Assembly: GCA_033283385.1 (NCBI GenBank)
Contig: JAWMQQ010000001.1
Coordinates: 744,001 to 808,000, forward strand
Direction: 5' to 3'
Source: Mangrovimicrobium sp033283385
GTDB taxonomy: Bacteria > Pseudomonadota > Gammaproteobacteria > Pseudomonadales > Halieaceae
DNA: 64,000 nucleotides
Notes under the pieces: generated by a model
The model's input: the letters and a program-made list of their open reading frames with translations, nothing else
What the model was told of the DNA's origin: nothing
Database searches by the model: none
Position numbers and translations under genes: made by a program
In this document: positions 28,965 through 38,017 of the stretch, piece after piece
Numbering within the stretch: position 1 is the stretch's first letter
Layout: each line of letters begins with the position of its first letter

Positions 28965-29408
28965 ATGAAACGAGTGACAGCAATTGGCCTGGTAGCGGTA
29001 CTGGCAACCGGCAGTGGCGCCGCACTGGCGGACCGCGATGGCGGCAAGCACCACAAGGGTAACGGCCACGGCCACAATAGCGGGAAGCACTACGACCGGG
29101 ATTACCACCACGGTGGCAAGCACTGGCGCGGTGGCCCGACCTACAATGTGTATGTGGCGCGGCCCTACTACCGGCACCGGGTGTACTACCGGCCCTATTA
29201 CTACCCCCTGGGGGCTGCGCTTGCGGGGGCTGCAGTGAGCTATTCGCTGTATCACACGCACGACGGACTGCGCTGTAACGAGGTTCACAGCAATGTCGGG
29301 TATTCGCCCGCGGGCAGCAGTTCGGAAGTGGTCGGGTGCTACCGGATAGAACACTACCCGGATGGCTCCGAGCGCCGGGTCGACCTGCCGGTTTCGGAGT
29401 GTTATTGA
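28965..29408 (+). CDS. His/Tyr-rich secreted protein
   Basis: A 147-residue protein with a signal peptide (MKRVTAIGLVAVLATGSGAALA), a region rich in His, Lys, Gly and Asp (HHKGNGHGHN, DYHHGGKH), a tyrosine-rich segment (RPYYRHRVYYRPYYYP), a short hydrophobic stretch and a C-terminal part with three cysteines ending SECY. The pattern suggests a metal- or polyanion-binding envelope protein. I do not recognise a family. GGGAGA is well placed before ATG 28965. The promoter region shares a divided operator with the PhoPQ-like operon, so it may belong to the same stress response. Confidence 0.75.
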   Translation: MKRVTAIGLVAVLATGSGAALADRDGGKHHKGNGHGHNSGKHYDRDYHHGGKHWRGGPTYNVYVARPYYRHRVYYRPYYYPLGAALAGAAVSYSLYHTHDGLRCNEVHSNVGYSPAGSSSEVVGCYRIEHYPDGSERRVDLPVSECY

Positions 29409-29445
29409 AGATCCGCGTCCCCCCGCTACTCGGGCGATACGCCCT

Positions 29446-29522
29446 GTAGGAGCCTGCTACGCAGGCGATCGTGCGCAGAGCGCGCTCCTACAAACGGCAT
29501 CGCCTGCGTAGCAGGCTCCTAC
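29446..29522. repeat. REP cluster at a convergent gene junction
   Basis: It has three GTAGGAGC-type ends: GTAGGAGC at 29446, GCTCCTAC at 29484-29491 and GCTCCTAC at 29515-29522, with GCGATCG and GCATCGCC cores, so about one and a half palindromic units. It fills the space between two converging genes and contains the stop codon of the minus-strand one (TAG, complement of 29519-29521). Confidence 0.9.
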
Positions 29523-30190
29523 AGCGGCGGGTCTACCCGGGTGGACACCGAGGTGTTCACCCGGAACCAGCCCGCGACCGAGTAGCGATCACGGCTGGCC
29601 GGCAGTACCTCGTGGGGAAACTCCTCGCTGAGGAAGGTCACCAGCGTACCCATGGAGGGCTGCACCCGCAGCCCCTCCGCATCCTCGTCATCCCGGTAGA
29701 GCACCAGCTCACCGCCGTCTGCTACCTGCCAATCGGGGTTCAGGTAGGCCACCAGCGACAGCACCCGGTTGGCTTCGCCGCGAAATGCATCGACATGCCG
29801 CCGGTAGAAATCGCCCGGTCCGTAGTGGGCGAAATGGCTCTCGAAGGAAAACAGCCCGAGCATCAGTTGCCGGTTGAGATGTGTGCGCAACTGGTTGGCC
29901 CAGGCGAGCCAGACGCGGCCCGCGGGGGATTCGCCGTTAATCCAGCAGATCTCGTCGCGCCGCACGAAATCGTTGAGCACATGGTCCTGCTGGCGGCCGG
30001 TGCCGGCGCGGGAAAATTGCTGCATTTCCATCTCCTGCAGGTGGGCGTGCAGGGCCTGGGCGACCTCTGGCGGCAGGGCCATCGGATTGATGCTGTAACC
30101 ACGCGACTCGATACCGGCGGCGATGGAATCGAATAACCCGCTGTCGTGGCTTCCGGCCGTATCGACATTGGAGGCGGAATCGAAAAGCAT
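29519..30190 (-). CDS. 2-oxoglutarate/Fe(II)-dependent oxygenase (SM-20/prolyl hydroxylase-like)
   Basis: A 223-residue protein with the double-stranded beta-helix iron site: His132-x-Asp134 (YRRHVDAF), His193 (EEFPHEVLP) and Arg202 (SRDRYSVAGWFR) for 2-oxoglutarate. DGGELVLYRDD and LVTFLSEEFPHEV are typical of the SM-20/P4H group, which hydroxylates proline or other residues in proteins; the substrate is unknown. ATG 30190 was chosen because AGGACA precedes it; the open frame continues 15 codons further up. The stop codon lies within a REP element. It is downstream of fadE on the same strand with a 143-base gap. Confidence 0.88.
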   Translation of the reverse strand: MLFDSASNVDTAGSHDSGLFDSIAAGIESRGYSINPMALPPEVAQALHAHLQEMEMQQFSRAGTGRQQDHVLNDFVRRDEICWINGESPAGRVWLAWANQLRTHLNRQLMLGLFSFESHFAHYGPGDFYRRHVDAFRGEANRVLSLVAYLNPDWQVADGGELVLYRDDEDAEGLRVQPSMGTLVTFLSEEFPHEVLPASRDRYSVAGWFRVNTSVSTRVDPPL

Positions 30191-30333
30191 GGGTTGTCCT
30201 GTGCGGCGCGGCTCACCAGCCGGGGAAGGGGGCAAATGCCGCTCGGAACGCGGCGGGTCGCGGGGAAATTAGCAGAAAGCCGCCGCCCGGGCGAGCGGCG
30301 ATATGCGCAATATTTCGCAGGCCCGGCGGGTGG

Positions 30334-32838
30334 CTACGTGCTGCGCGCAGGCCGCTCCACCAGCTTGCGCTTGCCCTTGGTACTCTTGGCCAGCGCCTTG
30401 ATGCCGTCCGCGTCGAAGGCGTCCACGCGAATCACGTCGTAGAGCGCGGTAAGCGCCTCCAGCAGGGGCTCGCGTTCGGAGGCCTCGATGACCTTCTCCT
30501 CGACTGCCCAGTCGACCAGCTCCTTGCGCTGGTGGCCCATCAACAGGGCGATGGCGTCCACCTGGTCCTCGTCGCGGTTGCGAATCACCCGGTGCAGCTT
30601 GTCGCGGGTCGCCGCGGTAGCCTGGGCCAGTCGGTAGGCATTGAGAACGCGACCCAGCGGGTCTTCCGGCGAATCCTTGCGGTAACAGCCGGCGGCCAGG
30701 TGCTCGCGCAGCGGGCTGTCCTCGACGATGTTCGCGGCGACTTTGGTACCCAGCGCATCGTCCGGCCGTTGCATGCGGCTGTAGAAGGGCGGGAAGACCA
30801 GCAGGCGCAGCGGCCAGCGCAGCGCGGCGACCGGGAAGTTGGCGATGGCGGCGGCCAGCGCATCCTGGGCGCCCACCAGGCTGGTCTGCAGGCTCCATTC
30901 CACCAGCGGGCGCTGGTCGTCCGGGCGATCCTGGTCCAGCCAGTACTTGATGACCGCGCTGCCGTAATACAGGTGCACCAGGCAGTCCGCCATGCGGCCG
31001 GAAAGTCGCTGCCGCGCCTTGAGGCCGCCACCGACGGAGAGCAGGGTAACGTCGGTGAGCAGGGCAAACGCGGCAGAAAAGCGCGCCAGTTGCCGGTAGT
31101 AGCGTTGCAGGTTGCCCACCTCGGGCACTGCTTCCAGCGCGCCGCCGGCCCAGGACAGGGTGCAGGCGCGCAGCGCATTGCGCGTGGTGTGCGCCAGGTG
31201 CCGGTAGAAAACCCCGTCGAAGTCGCGGGTGCCGGCATCTTCGTCCGGGTTCTCTGCGGCGGCGATTTCCTCGGTGATAAAAGGGTGGCAGCGAATCGCG
31301 CCCTGGCCGAACACCATCAGGCTGCGGGTGAGGATGTTGGCGCCCTCAACAGTGATGGCGATGGGCACGGCCTGGTAGGCCCGGGCGAGGAAGTTGCGCG
31401 GCCCGGTGATCACGCCGCGGCCTGCCACCACATCCATCGCGTGGTTGATCGCCTGCCGCATCAGCTCTGTATTGTGGTACTTGAGCAGGGCGGAGGGCAC
31501 GGCGGGCTTGACGCCGCGGTCCAGCATGCCCGAGGTCAACAGGCGCGCCGCGTTCATCTGGTAGGTGTAACCGGCCAGGGATTCCAGCGCTTCCTGTACA
31601 CCCTCGAACTGGCTGATATTGCGGCCGAACTGTTCGCGGGTGAAGGCGTAGGCGCCGGTGGCGAGGCAGGCCAGTTTGCCCGCGCCCGTGCCCAGCGCCG
31701 GCAGGGAGATGGAGCGGCCGATGGACAGGCACTCCAGCAGCATGGTCCAGCCCTTGCCCAGCATGTCCTGGCCGCCGATGACCTGCTCCATGGGAATGAA
31801 TACGTCGGTGCCCCAGGTCGGGCCGTTCATGAATACCGTGTTCATCGGCATGTGACGGGCACCGGCATTGACGCCCTCCAGGTCGCGCGGCACCAGTACA
31901 CAGGTAACGCCGACGATTTCCTCCGGGCCGAGCAACTGGTCCGGGTCGTAGACCTTGATCGCCAGGCCGATCAGCGTGGCCACGGGTGCCAGCGTGATAT
32001 AGCGCTTGTTCCAGGTCACCCGCAGGCCCAGTACTTCCTCGCCCTGCCACATGCCCTTGCAGACGATGCCCTTGTCCGGGATTGCGCCGGCGTCGGAGCC
32101 GGCGATGGGAGAGGTCAGTGCGAAACAGGGGATTTCCTCGCCGGCGGCGAGCCGCGGCAGGTAGTGGGATTTCTGCTCGTCCGTGCCGTAGTGGTGCAGC
32201 AATTCACCGGGGCCGAGCGAGTTGGGCACCATCACGGTAACCGCCCCGGACACGCTGCGGGTGGAGAGCTTCATCACGATCTCGGAGTGCGCGGTGTGGG
32301 AAAAACCCTTGCCGCCGAACTCCTTCGGGATGACCAGGCCGAAGAAGCCGTTGCCGCGGATATACTCCCAGGCTTCCTCGGGGAGGTCGTAGAGTTCGTT
32401 GGTAATGGCCCAGTCGTCGAGCATCGCGCAGAGCTCTTCCGTGGGTCCGTCGACGAACGCCTGCTCTTCCTCGCTGAGTTGCGCGGGCCGCGCCTCGATG
32501 AGTTTTTCCCACTGCGGGCGGCCGGAGAACAGTTCGCCGTCCCAGTCCACGGAGCCGGATTTCAGCGCTTCCGCCTCGGTTTCCGACAGGCTCGGCAGCA
32601 TGTTGCGCACGTAGCGCAGCAGCGGTGTGCTCAGCCGTTCCAGTCGGAGCTGGCTGGGGAACAGCAGCAGCCAGGCCAGTCCCAGCGCGATGGCGCCGAA
32701 AATAAAACTGAACAGGCCGAATCCACCGAGTAGCCAGCCGAGGGCGGTGGCGATGGCCAGGGTGACAAGCGCACTCTGGCCGCCATTCCCGCGGTAGACC
32801 AGTACCAGTGCTGTGATGAGGAACAACAGGATGCTCAT
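30334..32838 (-). CDS. fadE: Long-chain acyl-CoA dehydrogenase
   Basis: An 834-residue FadE-type enzyme (E. coli FadE is 814). Two N-terminal membrane helices (about 1-50) are followed by the acyl-CoA dehydrogenase fold (KEFGGKGFSHTAHSEIVMKL, CFALTSPIAGSDAGAIPDKG, WKRYITLAPVATL-like segment, MLLECLSIGRSISLPA, GVITGPRNF) and the long C-terminal domain of this subfamily. It carries out the first, FAD-dependent step of fatty acid beta-oxidation at the inner membrane. It stands alone here, divergent from an S9 peptidase gene, and no FadR- or PsrA-like site was evident by eye. Confidence 0.94.
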   Translation of the reverse strand: MSILLFLITALVLVYRGNGGQSALVTLAIATALGWLLGGFGLFSFIFGAIALGLAWLLLFPSQLRLERLSTPLLRYVRNMLPSLSETEAEALKSGSVDWDGELFSGRPQWEKLIEARPAQLSEEEQAFVDGPTEELCAMLDDWAITNELYDLPEEAWEYIRGNGFFGLVIPKEFGGKGFSHTAHSEIVMKLSTRSVSGAVTVMVPNSLGPGELLHHYGTDEQKSHYLPRLAAGEEIPCFALTSPIAGSDAGAIPDKGIVCKGMWQGEEVLGLRVTWNKRYITLAPVATLIGLAIKVYDPDQLLGPEEIVGVTCVLVPRDLEGVNAGARHMPMNTVFMNGPTWGTDVFIPMEQVIGGQDMLGKGWTMLLECLSIGRSISLPALGTGAGKLACLATGAYAFTREQFGRNISQFEGVQEALESLAGYTYQMNAARLLTSGMLDRGVKPAVPSALLKYHNTELMRQAINHAMDVVAGRGVITGPRNFLARAYQAVPIAITVEGANILTRSLMVFGQGAIRCHPFITEEIAAAENPDEDAGTRDFDGVFYRHLAHTTRNALRACTLSWAGGALEAVPEVGNLQRYYRQLARFSAAFALLTDVTLLSVGGGLKARQRLSGRMADCLVHLYYGSAVIKYWLDQDRPDDQRPLVEWSLQTSLVGAQDALAAAIANFPVAALRWPLRLLVFPPFYSRMQRPDDALGTKVAANIVEDSPLREHLAAGCYRKDSPEDPLGRVLNAYRLAQATAATRDKLHRVIRNRDEDQVDAIALLMGHQRKELVDWAVEEKVIEASEREPLLEALTALYDVIRVDAFDADGIKALAKSTKGKRKLVERPARST

Positions 32839-32982
32839 ATAGCGAGAGCCTCTCGGCAGTGAAGTGTCCTATTACGTTAGCGCATGACCGGGGGTTTGCC
32901 AGTGGGGGCCTCCACGCCTTTAAATCGCGGTGAGTGGCGGGGTACACTCTCCGCCAAACCTGCCACAGCTGCGAACCATCTC

Positions 32983-35013
32983 GTGAAAAGATTGCTGAGC
33001 GTGGTGCTGGTTACGCTGGCAGCCTGCCAGCCTGTGCGTTCGCCCAGTGTCCAGCCGCCACCTGAAAATTCCGGAGCGCCCGCCATGCATTATGGGTCCT
33101 GGCCCTCGCCGATCACCGCCGCCGCCATCGAGGAAGACAGCCGCTGGCTGGCCGGCCTGGCCACGGACGGCGATTACCTGTACTGGGTCGAGGGCCGCCC
33201 GGAGGAGGGTGGTCGTGTCGCCATCGTGCGCTGGCGCCCGGGTGCCGCCGTCGAGGACGTACTGCCCGCGCCGTGGAACGCGCGCACCCGGGTCCACGAA
33301 TACGGCGGTCGTTCCGTGCTGGTAGCGGACGGCGTGATCTGGTTCAGCAACTTCGCCGACCAGCGGCTCTACCGCATGCGCATGGGAGAAGAGCCGCAAC
33401 CGATCACACCGGACGCAGCCCTGCGCTATGGCGCCTGTGTGCTGGACGCCCCGCGCCAGCGCCTGCTGTGTATCCGTGAGGATCACCGCGGGGAGGGCGA
33501 GCCGCGCAACGCCCTGGTCGCGCTGCCGATGGATGGCGAATCCGAGGGCGGGGTGTTGTTCGGCGACAGCGATTTCGTCTCCGCAGCCAGCCTGTCCCCG
33601 GACGGCAAGCAAGTGGCCTTCATAAGCTGGGATCACCCCAACATGCCCTGGGATAACACTACGCTGTGGACGGCAGGTTTCGACGCCGCTGGCAATCTCA
33701 TCGGCCTGCGATCACGTAACGGCAGCGGTGAATCGGTGATCGACCCGCAGTGGGATGACAGCGGCCAACTCTACACGATCAGCGATCGCGACGGGTGGTG
33801 GAGCCTGTACCGGGTGGACGGTGAGCAGTTTGCGCCAGTCGGGACCGGACTGCATTCGGTGGAATTCGGTGGTCCCGCCTGGACGATTGGCGGGCATTAC
33901 TACCGGCTGCTGCACGACGGGCGGATCGCTGCGCGTGTCACAGCTGGTGGAACACGGCGCCTCTACCTGATCGACCCCCGCGAGGGCAGCGCGTCTCCCG
34001 CCGGGCTGGACAGCGCGGCCGTCGACGACGTGCTGCCCTTCGGCGACCGGCTCGCCGTCATCCACAATCCCGCGGTACGCCCGCAGGAACTGGTGATCAC
34101 CGACGGCGCCGCGCGGCATCCGCAACTCATCCGCCGCGCCAGGGACAACAGCATCGGTGCCGCCTGGGTGCCGGACTGCGAGCAGGTCGAGTTCCCCACC
34201 GCGGGCGGGGCGACTGCCTACGGCAACTATTTCCCGCCGACCAATCCGCAGGTGATGCCGGTGCCAGGCAAAGCGCCGCCCCTGATGGTCTTCGTCCACG
34301 GCGGCCCCACCGACCAGGCGATGCCGGAGTTTTCCCTGGACAAACTCTACTGGACCAGTCGCGGCTTCGCGATCCTCGACCTGAACTACCGCGGCAGTAC
34401 CGGCTACGGCCGCGCGTATCGCCGGGCCCTCTACGGACAGTGGGGTGTGGCCGATGTCGAGGATGCCGTGGCGGGGGTGCGGTGGCTGGCGCAACAGGGC
34501 AAGGCCGATCCCGAAAGGCTGATCATTCGCGGGGGCAGCGCGGGTGGTTATACGACGCTGGCCGCGCTGGTCATGCACGACACCTTCAGTGCGGGCACCA
34601 GCATGTTCGGCATCAGCGACATCGAGGCGCTGGCCCGCGACACGCACAAGTTCGAGTCGCGCTACCTCGACCAGTTGATCGGTCCCTACCCCCAGCGCAG
34701 GGATCTCTATGTCGAGCGCTCGCCGATCCATCACCTCGACGGGTTCAACGAGCCGCTATTGCTGCTGCAAGGCCTGGAGGACCGGGTGGTGCCCCCCAAC
34801 CAGTCCGAGATGATATTTGAAGCGCTGAAATCCCGCGGAGTGCCGACGGCCTATATCGCCTTCCCCGGGGAGGGCCACGGTTTTCGCAAGTCGGAAAACG
34901 CCATTCGAGCCCGCGAGGCGGAATATTACTTCTACGCCCGCGTCCTGGGTTTCGAACCCGGAGAGCCCCTTGCGCCCATCGATATCGTGGGATTGCCGCC
35001 GACGTCGCCCTGA
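32983..35013 (+). CDS. S9-family peptidase (prolyl oligopeptidase-like) lipoprotein
   Basis: A 676-residue protein: short lipoprotein signal (MKRLLSVVLVTLAAC, Cys15), a beta-propeller region (about 35-420) and an alpha/beta-hydrolase domain with GGSAGG (Ser519), GGPTDQA near the start of the fold, Asp in LEDRVVPP and His in GEGHGF. This is the dipeptidyl/acylaminoacyl peptidase class that trims short peptides. GTG 32983 was chosen since it begins the lipobox signal; an in-frame ATG at 32884 would bury it and ATG 33085 would remove it. Likely acts in the periplasm on peptide nutrients. Confidence 0.88.
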   Translation: MKRLLSVVLVTLAACQPVRSPSVQPPPENSGAPAMHYGSWPSPITAAAIEEDSRWLAGLATDGDYLYWVEGRPEEGGRVAIVRWRPGAAVEDVLPAPWNARTRVHEYGGRSVLVADGVIWFSNFADQRLYRMRMGEEPQPITPDAALRYGACVLDAPRQRLLCIREDHRGEGEPRNALVALPMDGESEGGVLFGDSDFVSAASLSPDGKQVAFISWDHPNMPWDNTTLWTAGFDAAGNLIGLRSRNGSGESVIDPQWDDSGQLYTISDRDGWWSLYRVDGEQFAPVGTGLHSVEFGGPAWTIGGHYYRLLHDGRIAARVTAGGTRRLYLIDPREGSASPAGLDSAAVDDVLPFGDRLAVIHNPAVRPQELVITDGAARHPQLIRRARDNSIGAAWVPDCEQVEFPTAGGATAYGNYFPPTNPQVMPVPGKAPPLMVFVHGGPTDQAMPEFSLDKLYWTSRGFAILDLNYRGSTGYGRAYRRALYGQWGVADVEDAVAGVRWLAQQGKADPERLIIRGGSAGGYTTLAALVMHDTFSAGTSMFGISDIEALARDTHKFESRYLDQLIGPYPQRRDLYVERSPIHHLDGFNEPLLLLQGLEDRVVPPNQSEMIFEALKSRGVPTAYIAFPGEGHGFRKSENAIRAREAEYYFYARVLGFEPGEPLAPIDIVGLPPTSP

Positions 35014-35035
35014 AACGGGCGACGTGGTGCTGGCC

Positions 35036-36256
35036 TCAGTAGGTCTCGATCTGCAGCCTGCCTGCCTGCAGGAGGCGGTGATGCAGGTTCTCGTGATCGA
35101 GGCCATATAGTTTCGCCACTTCGCCGAGGGCGTGCATGACGCTCTGTTCCATGTCGATCAGGCCACAGATGAAGATGTAACCATTGTCGTCGCGCAGGAC
35201 CTCTGCAACGCGCTCTGCCTGCTGCAACAACAGGTCCTGTACGTAACATTTCGGCTTGCCTGCCACGCGTGAAAGAGCCAGGTGCGTGCTCAGCAGCGAG
35301 GCGGGCAGCGCGGTCAGTTCCTCGTAGTAGGCCATTTCTTCCGGCGTACGGCCGCCGTAGAACAGCTGCATCGGATGGGCTGGATTGGCGTCCAGCCGCT
35401 GCTGCCGCTGGATGAAGCCGCGCATGGGTGCGATACCGGTACCGGTGCAGATCATCAGGATGCGGCTGGCCGGATCCTGGGGCATCAGGAAGCGTTCGCC
35501 GATGGGCCCGATGCAGCGCACCGCTTCACCCGCCTGCAGGTCGCACAGGAAGTTGGAGGCGACGCCCTGGTAGGGTTGCCCCTCCCACTCGTCGATCACC
35601 CGTTTCACCGTGAGAGCGAGCTGGCGAGTGCCGGCGCTCTCGCCGCCGCGGTCGCTGGCGATTGAATAGGCGCGCATATGGTGCGGGTGGCCGTGGGGGT
35701 CGAGGCCCTCGGGCAGGACACCGACGTTCTGGCCCTCCAGCCAGGGGAAAGGCTCGTCGCCGAAGTCCAGCACGATATGGTGGATGTCGGTCTCTCCCGC
35801 GGTGACCCGCGTATTGCTGGTGATGCGGGCCGTCACCGGTTCGTGTTGCGTGTAAAGGAACGTTGTCGGCGCGCTGGCGGATGCCGGTGCGCTGGTGCAG
35901 GCGCCGGCTTCCTCCGCGTCAAGGTCAAGCGGCACCGCGTGCCCGTCCACCTCGATTTCCGCGGGCAGTTCCTCCCAGGTGAACTGTTCTTCCAGCGAGT
36001 ATTTCTGCCCCGCGGGCACCATGCGCCACGCGTTGATCGCATCGGTGCTGCAACCGTACAGGCACTCGTGCTCGCCGATGCAGAGCTCGGGATCGATGCC
36101 AAAGTACTGGCCGTCCTCGGACATCTGGATGGCGCCCTCCGCGCAGGCGATTTCGCAACTGCCGCAGCGGGCGCAGGTTTCGGGGTCGATCAGGTGTTGT
36201 TTGACGTATTCCGTGGCGGTGGCCGAATCGCTGGCCGGTTGGTTGGCTGCGGTCAT
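35036..36256 (-). CDS. BoxA-like ferredoxin/NADPH reductase with an altered second iron-sulfur motif
   Basis: A 406-residue protein: ferredoxin domain (about 18-90) fused to a ferredoxin-NADP reductase module (FAD-binding MRAYSIAS, NAD(P)-binding CTGTGIAPMRGF, C-terminal GLIDMEQSV). KQHLIDPETCARC and DAINAWRMV...YSLEEQF(T)W match BoxA, the reductase of benzoyl-CoA 2,3-epoxidase. The first cluster motif is complete (Cys28, 31, 34, 38). The second has only Cys59, Cys65 and Cys69; the position of the usual second cysteine is Glu (CIGEHEC). boxB and boxC are not in the window. It may serve a remote BoxB or another oxygenase. The start is ATG 36256. Confidence 0.85.
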   Translation of the reverse strand: MTAANQPASDSATATEYVKQHLIDPETCARCGSCEIACAEGAIQMSEDGQYFGIDPELCIGEHECLYGCSTDAINAWRMVPAGQKYSLEEQFTWEELPAEIEVDGHAVPLDLDAEEAGACTSAPASASAPTTFLYTQHEPVTARITSNTRVTAGETDIHHIVLDFGDEPFPWLEGQNVGVLPEGLDPHGHPHHMRAYSIASDRGGESAGTRQLALTVKRVIDEWEGQPYQGVASNFLCDLQAGEAVRCIGPIGERFLMPQDPASRILMICTGTGIAPMRGFIQRQQRLDANPAHPMQLFYGGRTPEEMAYYEELTALPASLLSTHLALSRVAGKPKCYVQDLLLQQAERVAEVLRDDNGYIFICGLIDMEQSVMHALGEVAKLYGLDHENLHHRLLQAGRLQIETY

Positions 36257-36340
36257 GGTTCCATTCTCACTCTTTCTGCGTGAAAGTCCCGGGGCCGCTT
36301 GTCCCTGCACAGCTACGCTACCTCAACCAGCAGTACCGAC

Positions 36341-36369
36341 CCCCTATTATCTCCCTACTATGATAGGGG
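36341..36369. promoter_or_regulatory. Inverted repeat between the boxA-like and esterase genes (operator candidate)
   Basis: CCCCTATTAT (36341-36350) and ATGATAGGGG (36360-36369) pair at 9 of 10 positions around a 9-base spacer; an inner CCCTA/TAGGG pair lies within. The size suits a TetR- or MarR-type dimer. It sits 85 bases before the boxA-like start and 110 before the esterase start. Confidence 0.5.
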
Positions 36370-36477
36370 TATGGTGCGCAGGGTTAATTGATTTGGGTCA
36401 TGGCCGGGGCAGACCCCGGCCGGTGGCCTGGAGGCCAGGGGTCGGTTAAGCTCCACCGGCAACCCGGAGGAGAGCAT

Positions 36478-37428
36478 ATGCGTTCGCGCCACCTTGTCGA
36501 CCCTGAACTGGCCGCCGGTCTCGAAAGCATTCCGCAGCTGGACTTCAGCGTGGATAACCTGCCCGCATTGCGCAGCCAGCTCGGCGCAATGTACGACCAG
36601 CAGGCGCGCGCGCTGCCGCCGTCGGACACCGTGGAGCGGCGGGAGGTTTGCGCGCCCGGCGCCGCTGGTGACCCGGATGTGCGCATGCTGCTGTACATCC
36701 CGGCCGGCGCAACCGGGCCGCGGCCGGGTTTTTTCCACATCCATGGCGGCGGGTTCGTGCTCGGCTCCGCGGACATGTCAGCCCTGTTTTGCGCCACCAT
36801 CGCCAGCGAACTGGGTTGCGTGGTTGCCTCGGTGGATTACCGGCTGGCGCCCCAGACGCAGTTCCCCGGCAATATCGAGGACTGCTACGCCGGTTTGAAA
36901 TGGTTCCACGGACACGCCGCGGAGATCGGGCTGGATACCGGACGCATCGCGATCGGTGGGGAGAGCGCCGGGGGCGGGCTGGCGGCCTCGCTGGCGCTAC
37001 TTGCCCGGGACCGGGGCGAGGTGCCGATCATTCACCAGCAATTGATCTATCCCATGCTGGACGACCGCCGCGCTGCGGACCCGCATCCCTACACCGGCGA
37101 ATTCGGCTGGACGGAGGAGCGCAACCAGTTCGGCTGGCGCTGCCTGCTCGGCGGCGAGACCCGTGGCGACGCCGTTTCGCCCTATGCCGCGGCTGCGCGC
37201 GCGCCCGACCTGGGCGGCCTGCCGCCGGCGTTCATCAGCCTGGGCTCACTCGACCTGTTTCTCGAGCAGGACCTGGAGTACGCCCGCCGCCTGACCCGAG
37301 CCGGTGTCCGGGTCGAACTGCATGTCTACCCCGGTGCCTATCACGGCTCGGATGTCGTGGCGGAAGCGCGGCTCACCCGCAACCACCTGCGCGACCAGTT
37401 CGCCGCGCTGGCGGCTGCGCTGGCCTGA
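36478..37428 (+). CDS. Alpha/beta hydrolase of the hormone-sensitive lipase (HSL) esterase family
   Basis: A 316-residue esterase with the oxyanion-hole HGGG (His89 onward, FHIHGGGFVLGSAD), the nucleophile Ser163 in GGESAGGG, YRLAPQTQFPG, and a late His in YPGAYHGSD with Asp in GSLDLF. These enzymes hydrolyse short to medium acyl esters in the cytoplasm. ATG 36478 has a strong GGAGGAG site; the open frame upstream is not used. It is divergent from the BoxA-like reductase, and the two share a possible operator. Confidence 0.92.
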   Translation: MRSRHLVDPELAAGLESIPQLDFSVDNLPALRSQLGAMYDQQARALPPSDTVERREVCAPGAAGDPDVRMLLYIPAGATGPRPGFFHIHGGGFVLGSADMSALFCATIASELGCVVASVDYRLAPQTQFPGNIEDCYAGLKWFHGHAAEIGLDTGRIAIGGESAGGGLAASLALLARDRGEVPIIHQQLIYPMLDDRRAADPHPYTGEFGWTEERNQFGWRCLLGGETRGDAVSPYAAAARAPDLGGLPPAFISLGSLDLFLEQDLEYARRLTRAGVRVELHVYPGAYHGSDVVAEARLTRNHLRDQFAALAAALA

Positions 37429-37450
37429 ATCCCGGGGCAACGCTGTCCGC

Positions 37451-38017
37451 TCAGCGCGCCCGCTCCCCGGCCGGCCAGTCCACAAGGAAGGCGCCGCGCA
37501 GTTCCCCCGCGTGGAAACCAGTGGCCTGGTCTTCGGGATAACGCCGGGCAATCTCCGCGCGGATCTCCGGGGCGATGTCGTCGCCGTGGCAGGTCAGGCA
37601 CAGTGGCTGGGTCACGATAGCCCGCATGTAGCGAGCGCTGCCGTCGTCGTTGGCGGCGTAGTCATGCAGGGTGTCGGGCGATTTTCCCGCCTGCAGGCGG
37701 GCGGCGAACTGCTCCATCACCGAGCGGGCATTCGCGTCCGCCGCGTTGCCGGGGTTGCGGGTGCGCAGGGCAGTGCGCGAAACCCGGGCGCCGCTCTCGC
37801 CGGATAGGCGGGCGGCAATCGCCGGTGCTGCCTCGCTGCAGATACCGATCGACCCGGCGGGCCCGTTTTCGGCCAGGCTGGACATCAGCTGCTGCCCCAG
37901 GTCCTGCTGGAAGCGCGCTGCAATACCGCGCGAGAGCTCCTCGCGCGGATCACCCTCGGCGGCGGCGAACTGTGCGGCGGCGAGAAGCAGGTACGTACCC
38001 ATAACCCGCTTTCTCAC
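37451..38017 (-). CDS. One-haem DUF3365/Tll0287-like exported cytochrome
   Basis: A 188-residue protein with a signal peptide (to about residue 20) and a single haem-binding motif Cys140-x2-Cys143-His144 (PLCLTCHGDD). GIGICSEAAP, ALRTRNPGNAAD and GFHAGELRGAFLV belong to the DUF3365/Tll0287-like domain, a haem-binding sensor or electron-transfer fold. GTG 38017 overlaps the stop of the sulfide:quinone reductase gene (GTGA), so the pair is co-translated and may exchange electrons, although the reductase is usually thought to pass electrons to quinone. An internal ATG at codon 6 is an alternative start. Confidence 0.86.
   Translation of the reverse strand: MRKRVMGTYLLLAAAQFAAAEGDPREELSRGIAARFQQDLGQQLMSSLAENGPAGSIGICSEAAPAIAARLSGESGARVSRTALRTRNPGNAADANARSVMEQFAARLQAGKSPDTLHDYAANDDGSARYMRAIVTQPLCLTCHGDDIAPEIRAEIARRYPEDQATGFHAGELRGAFLVDWPAGERAR

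Noticed and set aside
30279..30300. GC hairpin after fadE as a terminator
   Set aside because: The arms are short and imperfect and followed by only three T on the relevant strand.
30532..32733. 733-codon open frame on the plus strand opposite fadE
   Set aside because: It is the complement of the well-conserved fadE gene; the composition is typical of an antisense shadow in GC-rich DNA, with no recognisable domain.
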